From the NCBI RefSeq assembly GCF_000687475.1, contig NC_057321.1:1612001-1676000 (forward strand): DNA of 64,000 nt, written 5' to 3'. This DNA is from Ustilaginoidea virens. Taxonomy: Eukaryota; Ascomycota; Sordariomycetes; Hypocreales; Clavicipitaceae. Positions 57,805-64,000 of this stretch are shown here, one piece after another; within the stretch, counting starts at the first letter, position 1, and the number at the start of each line of letters is the position of its first letter. The position numbers were made by a program, and so were the translations under genes. The notes beneath the pieces were generated by a model that worked only from the letters and a program-made list of their open reading frames with translations, was not told the DNA's origin and searched no databases.

Positions 57805-57810
57805 TGTAGG

Positions 57811-58525
57811 TATTGCAAAATGGTGACTCAGAATACTGTTGGAAAGTATACTAAGTACCGATAGTGGCGTATAAGGCGTTGCAGAATAAAACAAGCTGGT
57901 TAAAGATTAAAAACGCACATACGGGGTTGACCAGAGCAAAGATATTAGGGAAATCTAATTCTAATTGTTGGTGACTATTCTAGCTAGAAAGAGGGAATTT
58001 TGGGCATATTTCTACCATCTTGAAAAAGTGGTTGAAAATAATGAAAAACCGTAAAAATAGCGAAAAACCCGACGAAAAGTCGGTCTGCCCAACCGTGCCC
58101 AATATCCTACCCAATGCCTACCCAACCAAGCCCAGTGGCTTATAGCGGTGTGCCGGATGCCCTATAACAGCCTGCCGTACGGGCCGGAAGCCCTATATCG
58201 GTCTGCCGTAAATAACCGGTATAGCGGGTGACTATATATAGAAGGCCGAAAGTGCTGGTATTAGCAAGGTTTGCCCATTTAGTAATCCCGTAGAAATGCG
58301 CCGCCTATTGTGGGCCCTGTGGCCCGCTATGACCGGCCGCTGTAGCCGGCCGTAGGGCGCTGTGCCGGTGCCGTGACCGGCGCTGTGGCCCACTATAATC
58401 GGCATTATGGGGCGCTATGCCTCACCATAGCGCCTGGTATAGCCACCGCGATATCTTAACGTAGAGATATCGTACGGTAGCGAGACCAGTACCAAAATAC
58501 AGCTAAAAAGGCGCTGATTTCAATA
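57811..58525 (-). repeat. LTR shared by A6 (5' side) and A7 (3' side)
   Basis: 715 bp, TATTGCAAAATGG...TTTCAATA; both end dinucleotides show one transition. Confidence 0.93.
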
Positions 58526-58607
58526 CCCCCTCTGATTAGCAATATGGCTAATCCTAGCGTTAGAATAAAAGAAAGAAATCCCGTAAAAAAGAAGAAAAAA
58601 AAAAAAA

Positions 58608-61600
58608 TTATAGGGATTGTAGCCCTAATAATTGCCGAAATATGGGAAATTTCGGGCTTGGGAGTGGTTTAGTAAGTCCATCCGCAGGCATATCTATTGT
58701 AGGTAAATAAGATATTTTTACCAGGCCACCGTGGGCCTTCTCACGTATATACCGGAATTTAAGCAAGGTATGCTTAGTGCGGGCATACTGATTTAGGTCA
58801 TTTGCATTAGAAATAGACCCTTAGTTATCGCAATATAGTGGTATCGGGCGTTAAATATCGACCTAGATTTCTTTAAATAAATTAGATATCTATTCCACTT
58901 CGCGAAGCGCCTTAAGCATTACATTAGACTCGGCTTTAAGCATTAATAAAACCATAGTCGAAGACCGTTTTAACCTCCAGCTAATAGGCCCACCATTCAA
59001 GGTAGTAAGATAACCACCAGTAGACTTAGAAGTAAGGCGACAACCAGCAAAATCGCTATTAGAAAATGCAGCTAATACTACAATAGCTTTAGCGGCTCGG
59101 TAACGGTAATAAATGGCTGTATTTGCCGTACCAGCTAAGTAGCGAAAAGCGCCCTTAGCAGTATTAAGCTGTATAGTGGAAGCCTATTGCATATATCGTA
59201 ATAGGTATTACGTTAGAAAGGCAAGGTTAGGTCTTGATATCATTATCAACTATATCGATATCCCTACCAGCTGCTAGAATAAGTATTGATTACTAGCATC
59301 CAGCGGCGTATCGTTATTAGCCTTAGCAAGTATACCAGGCTGTAGCGGGATTAGATGCAGTCGTGCGTCCTTAAGGTTAAATTTCTTAAGGACTTCCGTA
59401 ATGAATTGCGATTGGTGCAGCCATAATAGGCCCTTTTCTCTATCCCTAATAATCTATACTCTTAAAAAGAAAGAGGCAGGTCTTCGGTCTTCTATAGCAT
59501 AAACCTTATGGAATTTAGCCTTAAGCTGGTCAATATAGCTAAGGTCCGGACCGATAATCAAGCAGTTATCCATATAGGTCACAATAAAGGTATGCGTCCC
59601 TTTATTATAGAAGACAGCAGCATCAGAAAGTAACGGCTTAAAACCCTCTTGCACTAGAAGGTCTTTTAACCGTAACTGCCACTCGCGAGGGCCTTATTTT
59701 AGCCCATATAAAGCTTTCTTTAATAGTATGACCTATAATACAGAGGGGTTATATCCAACCTTAGTAAGTAAGGCTAGAAGTTGACGATATTGCTAGTCAG
59801 ACTATAAGGCTAGGTTAGGTAAGAGTAGGCTTTCTGCAAATTCTAGAAAACCAGCTAGAATCTCCATATAAATCGTCTCCAGTAGTTTACTATTTAGAAA
59901 GGCACTAATAAAGTCGATCTACTCTATTTCCCAGTTGTTTGCAGCAGTAAGAGTAAAGATAATCCTCTATATTGGTGGGATCGAAGTAAAGGCATAGGTC
60001 TCCGTAAAGTCTTGCCTAGATACCTATATAAAGCCTTTAACAACTAATCGTGCCTTATATTTAACCGGGTTATTATTCGCATCTTTCTTAATGCGAAAAA
60101 TAGGCCGGTTACGTAATATTTTCCTACTAGTAGGAACACTAATCTTAGGAATAAATTAGAAGATATTTAAGTCGATTAATTGCTTAAATTCCGAAAATAA
60201 GGCTTTTACCCAGCTATCCTTATATAGGCTATATAAGACTTCCTTCCAGCTATTAAGCACACCTTCTAGGGCCCGTTTTACAGCCTTAATCTTTACTGCA
60301 CAGCAAATATCGTATATTTGCTAGTAAAAAGCATAAGAAGGGGGGAAATCCTATATGGGAGCCTCTAGGGGGCTGCCTAGGTATCTAAAAATCTAGTCGT
60401 TTTTCGGCTAGGTAGGTAAGAAAGCACCCTATTAGTCAATCTGTAGGTCAGACTATTAGTCAGACTATTAGTTAGTCTGTAGGTTAGGCTATTAGTCAGC
60501 CTATAGGTCTAAAAGTGACCTATAGTATCCATAACCTAAGATATCTTACATATCTTGTATCTGTGGCTATATTCTTCCTCGAATTTTACCCCTAGTAGCC
60601 CTAACCTAGTATAGTTGAATAGGCACCTTTTCTAATACTCGAAACATTTTCTCCTACGGTCTCTTATTTAAAGCGATATTTAGACTCTCAAATTTCAGAT
60701 ATTCTAGTGTAGGTAGCGTTTTACTATAGCGAAATGCTATATTTACTAGGAAGCCAGGCGAAAAGGCAGAATCTATTATATCGGAAAGTCGCAGAAAATT
60801 AGTGTATGTGGGGCTTTAAGATTCGGACCATTAAAAATTTATTATGTAGGGCAAGTCAGAATTTTCACTTATGTGGGTTATGCCTACTTTTATAACGGAT
60901 TTAGAAAATCTCTAAGATTGAGATTCCTAGTGATAAGAACTTTCTATATTTCTTAGTATTTATATCCTTTTTATATAGGAAAAAGGTGTATTTTCCTTAG
61001 CTGGTGAAAAAGGACCGTCTTGCCTAAGCTGAAAAGCTAAGTTAGGCTGAAGCGATTTGGAATTAAAAGACGGCGAATTGCTAGGAAATATTGCAGAGTG
61101 CTATAGCAGGCCAATTGGTAGGCCTACTAGTTATAGCAGGCCCATTGGTTGTAGTAGGCCCGCTGATTATGGTGGATCCGTATACTATATTAGGCCTATT
61201 AGTTATAGTAGGCCCGTAGGCTATATTAGATCCGTGGCCTATAGTAGGCCTGTGCCTTCGACTAGGCCTATACCATCGGTCTTAGACGAAATAGGCATAT
61301 TTAGGCGAGGCGACTTCTAAATAGGCTCTTCTAGAGCAATTTAGTTGATGTTTACCCCCTCTAAATTAGAAGGCGGTTGGAAATCAAAGGTGCCCTCTAG
61401 GCCACTTAAAATAGGGCCTATACCTTCATTTTAGTAGGTAAAGGTAATAAAAGAGGTCTTAGTAACGACCCGGCGATATGGGATGTAGACGAGGTAGGTG
61501 CCATTACCTAGCGTAGCTAGTAACCTACCTAACTCGGTCCGGGGGGCTAGCTTATAGCTAATAACCCGTTTTTCTAGAGGGATTAGCACCTCTATAGCCG

Positions 61601-64000
61601 CACTAATAGCCCTAAAGCTAGTAAGGTCGGGTAGGTAGTAGTGCATAATTTCTAGAAAGTCTTTTTTTAATTCTTCGAAAGGTAACAAGGAACGGTTTAA
61701 GACTACTATTAGATTTACTAAGGTAGTAATACTAAGAATTACTGCAGACTAAAGGTAAGAAGGTAACCGAGACCAAAGCATAGTAGCTTTAAGTCGGTTA
61801 ATAATGACCCGTATAAAGCGTTCTGCTAACCCATTTTGCTTATGAATATAAGGGGAAGAGGTTAAAAAATCTATGCCCTTAAGAGCTAATCAGGCTATAA
61901 TAACATCGTTAATTTCCTTGCCACTATTATAGTGGAATTCAATAGCTGATTTGCTATAGCGATTCCTAAGACCTTGGAAGAACCTTTATAATACTAGGAA
62001 TACCGTAGGCCCTTCCTTATTAGGTAGTAAATGCACCCAACGGAAGTATGATTTCCGGTCAACTAAGATAAGGCAAATAGGGCGTTTATTATATAGTAAA
62101 GGGTTAATTTAGAAGATATCGCCCTCTATAATATCCAAATAATGCATAGGGTCTAGTATAGCCCCTAATGTAAAACGCCGAACTGACTTTGCCTTTTTAC
62201 AGGCGATACAGTTGAAATTAGAATCCTTTACCTTACTAAGATTAGGTAACCCTATAGTTAATACACAGGTTTTCTTTAAAAGTTGGATTCCGATGTGCCC
62301 AAGCCGGATATGCCAAAGTCCGGCTAATAATAGCAGCTTTTGATATTCTATATCAGCTGCTAGGGCTGGGTCGAGGGTGACCGGGGCCCTCTGTGGTGGT
62401 TAGGCTATATTAGGAATAGCAGCCTCTGTTAGTACCACCAAAAAACCAGGACTAGCTGGTCGGTCAGCTGGTAAATTAGCTAGTAGGTTAGCTTGCGAAT
62501 TAGCTGGTAGAAATAGAAGGTCCGAGTTAGCTGGTAGGATAGGTAAATCCTCTAGTAGGGGATATTCCTTATATTCTTCTAAGTTAGCTAAGGCAGGTAA
62601 TTCGACCGAGATACTATATAAAGCCGGTTGATTTTAGCTAGAATAGTATAAAAACGGCGAATCTACCCCTTTCTATTATAAAAAGAAGCCATACTTCTTA
62701 AAATTAAGAAGCCCAATACACTTATTATTACTATTAACTAGGCTTTAGCCCTAAATACTGCCACGATTTAGATAGTATTTAACGCCGCTAAAGATATTAA
62801 TATTAAAAGCTGGTATAAAGAGGGCGTTGGTTAGCTCTAAGGTGCCCTACTAAGGTGGGTTAGTGGCCTATAGTACGGTAAAACGCGCTATGCCCCACCC
62901 ACTAGGCTTAATTAGGCCACCACCTGTGCTAATGACTAGTCTGTTTCCGGTATAGTATTAGAAGTAGGTGAAGTGCTTTTTATCGTTGATAATATGCACC
63001 GTAGAACCAGTATTATAGAGTAAGGAATCTATTAGCGTTTTCCCACCGGATTATACACTATAGCTGGTAGCTAGAAATTGTATATATTCGCGGTCCTAGA
63101 AGGAAGAATAGGCTATCTGACTAGGTATAAGACTTAGAGTATTATAATTCCCTAATATAAAGGAATTAATAGTCTTTTCGTCGGTTTTTTGTAGGGTATC
63201 TACTTTATTAGCTGAATCTTTCTTTTCTTTCTTCTTCTTATTTTCCGGCTTGCCTTATATAGCTAAAGAAGACCCTTATTATTAGGTAGAAGAAGACCCC
63301 TGTTTCTTTTTATTAGCATTAGTAGTAGTGTTTTTACCACCCTTGCTAGTATTATTATTAGCTGGCTTGCTACTGTTATTATTAGTAGCGGCACCCTTGA
63401 CCTTTATAAGGTAGGTAGTAGCCCTTACTACTAATGATCCTTTAATGCGTTATTCTTCCAGTAAATCAACTATATAAAATTGCAGGTTAATATTTAATGT
63501 ATTTCCCTAAGTATAGGCGATTCTTATTATTATATAGTGCCATTCTGCCTACTGAAAAAAGACCCCTTCTATAGTATATAAATACTGGCTGATTTGGTCG
63601 AAAGGTTGTATATAGGAGCCTAAAATTTGCAGCCTGGATAGGTAGCTATTAAAGGAGGCGTTAAAAGATTCTAAGGTACCCTTATAGCCTGTAAAATTTA
63701 GTTGATAGAAGGCAGGGTATAAATAGGTCCGCTATACATCTAATGAGTGAGAATACTGTTTGGTGAGTAACGTAAAGGCTAACTCTAGGTTAGTATACTA
63801 GTTGATAGCGGCAGCTAGTCCTTCTGTGCAACTATTCTTAATAAGTAATAGTAAAAGTACTTGCTCTAAATTATTAAACTTACTAGTAATAAAAGGTTCT
63901 TCAATAAATTTGGCGATATTAAGTGCTTTAAGTTGAATCATAAAGGCCTATTTCTATTAGTTGAAGTTAGATGCCCCCTTTAGCTTTTGGGATTCCTAGA
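58608..64000 (-). pseudogene. A7 gag-pol polyprotein, mutated, partial
   Basis: The final stop is TAA 58608, and the frame runs to the window edge inside gag. RT reads YMDN at 59565-59576 and the protease NTGS at 63003-63014. The integrase C-terminus is open at 61431-61688 and an RT segment at 59454-59654. Same layout as A3 and A5. The shared loss of the second RT Asp ties the three copies together. Confidence 0.88.

Larger units (their letters stand above)
43114..57810. repeat. tandem array unit 2 (14,697 bp)
   Basis: It holds A5 (43114-50705), the B fragment (50706-51298) and A6 (51299-57810), matching unit 1 piece by piece, with element lengths equal or within 2 bp. Confidence 0.9.
51299..57810 (-). 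mobile_element. copia-type element A6, leaderless
   Basis: The array copy of A4: 3' LTR 51299-52014, PPT 52015-52023, gag-pol 52102-57804, next LTR at 57811. Leader and primer site are missing at the same place as in A4. Confidence 0.9.
57811..64000. repeat. tandem array unit 3, partial
   Basis: It starts at the same junction (CCATTGTAGG, then an A LTR) 14,697 bp after unit 2 and runs off the window end after 6190 bp, all within A7. Confidence 0.85.
57811..64000 (-). mobile_element. copia-type retrotransposon A7, cut by window end
   Basis: 3' LTR 57811-58525, PPT 58526-58534, gag-pol from 58608 to the window edge. It is in the same slot as A3 and A5. The 5' part of gag, the leader, primer site and 5' LTR lie beyond the window. 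Confidence 0.92.

Overview
The window is a 64 kb block made almost entirely of nested, duplicated LTR retrotransposons. I can support no host gene, rRNA, tRNA gene or CRISPR array. It looks like a heterochromatic, gene-free stretch of a filamentous ascomycete. The reason is that nearly every retrotransposon reading frame is broken by TAG and TAA stops (former CAG, CAA or TGG codons) and differs from its sister copies mostly by C-to-T and G-to-A changes in CpA/TpG context, while overall frame length is preserved. That is the known signature of repeat-induced point mutation (RIP). No species can be named from this alone.

Two related Ty1/copia families are present, called A and B here. Both encode Gag, protease, integrase, reverse transcriptase and RNase H in copia order in one frame. 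Both share a PPT core (CAGAGGGGG) and a primer site that matches the anticodon arm of initiator tRNA-Met (half-tRNA priming). A LTRs are 704-716 bp, B LTRs about 726-750 bp. A third LTR family (C, about 243 bp) is present as one clean solo LTR and one decayed copy.

Layout. 1-12122 plus 19641-19680: element B1 (+), with a partial 5' LTR at the window edge, a repeat-rich leader and an internally deleted gag-pol frame. It is split by A1 (-) at 1361-8950 (target duplication CCTAC), and its 3' LTR is split by A2 (+) at 12123-19640 (target duplication GTAAG). 19681-21372: B2 (+), a deletion derivative holding only the RT tail, RNase H and 3' LTR. 21373-25998: B3 (-), a heavily mutated B lacking its 3' half. 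25999-27025: a 1 kb island containing a decayed C LTR and unrecognised sequence. 27026-36602: B4 (-), whose LTR is split by the solo C LTR (target duplication AAGGC) and whose RNase H region is split by A3 (-) at 28418-36009 (target duplication ATATC). 36603-64000: A4 to A7, all on the minus strand.

From 28418 to the window end the DNA is a head-to-tail tandem array with a period of 14,696-14,697 bp. Each unit is a full A element, a 593 bp B fragment, and a leaderless A element. There are two complete units (28418-43113, 43114-57810) and a partial third.

No catalogue-breaking new system is visible. The most unusual signals are the 14.7 kb array, the B1 frame kept open through several in-frame deletions, and A1 and A2, where mutations fill the interior and the inner halves of the LTRs but spare the outer halves.
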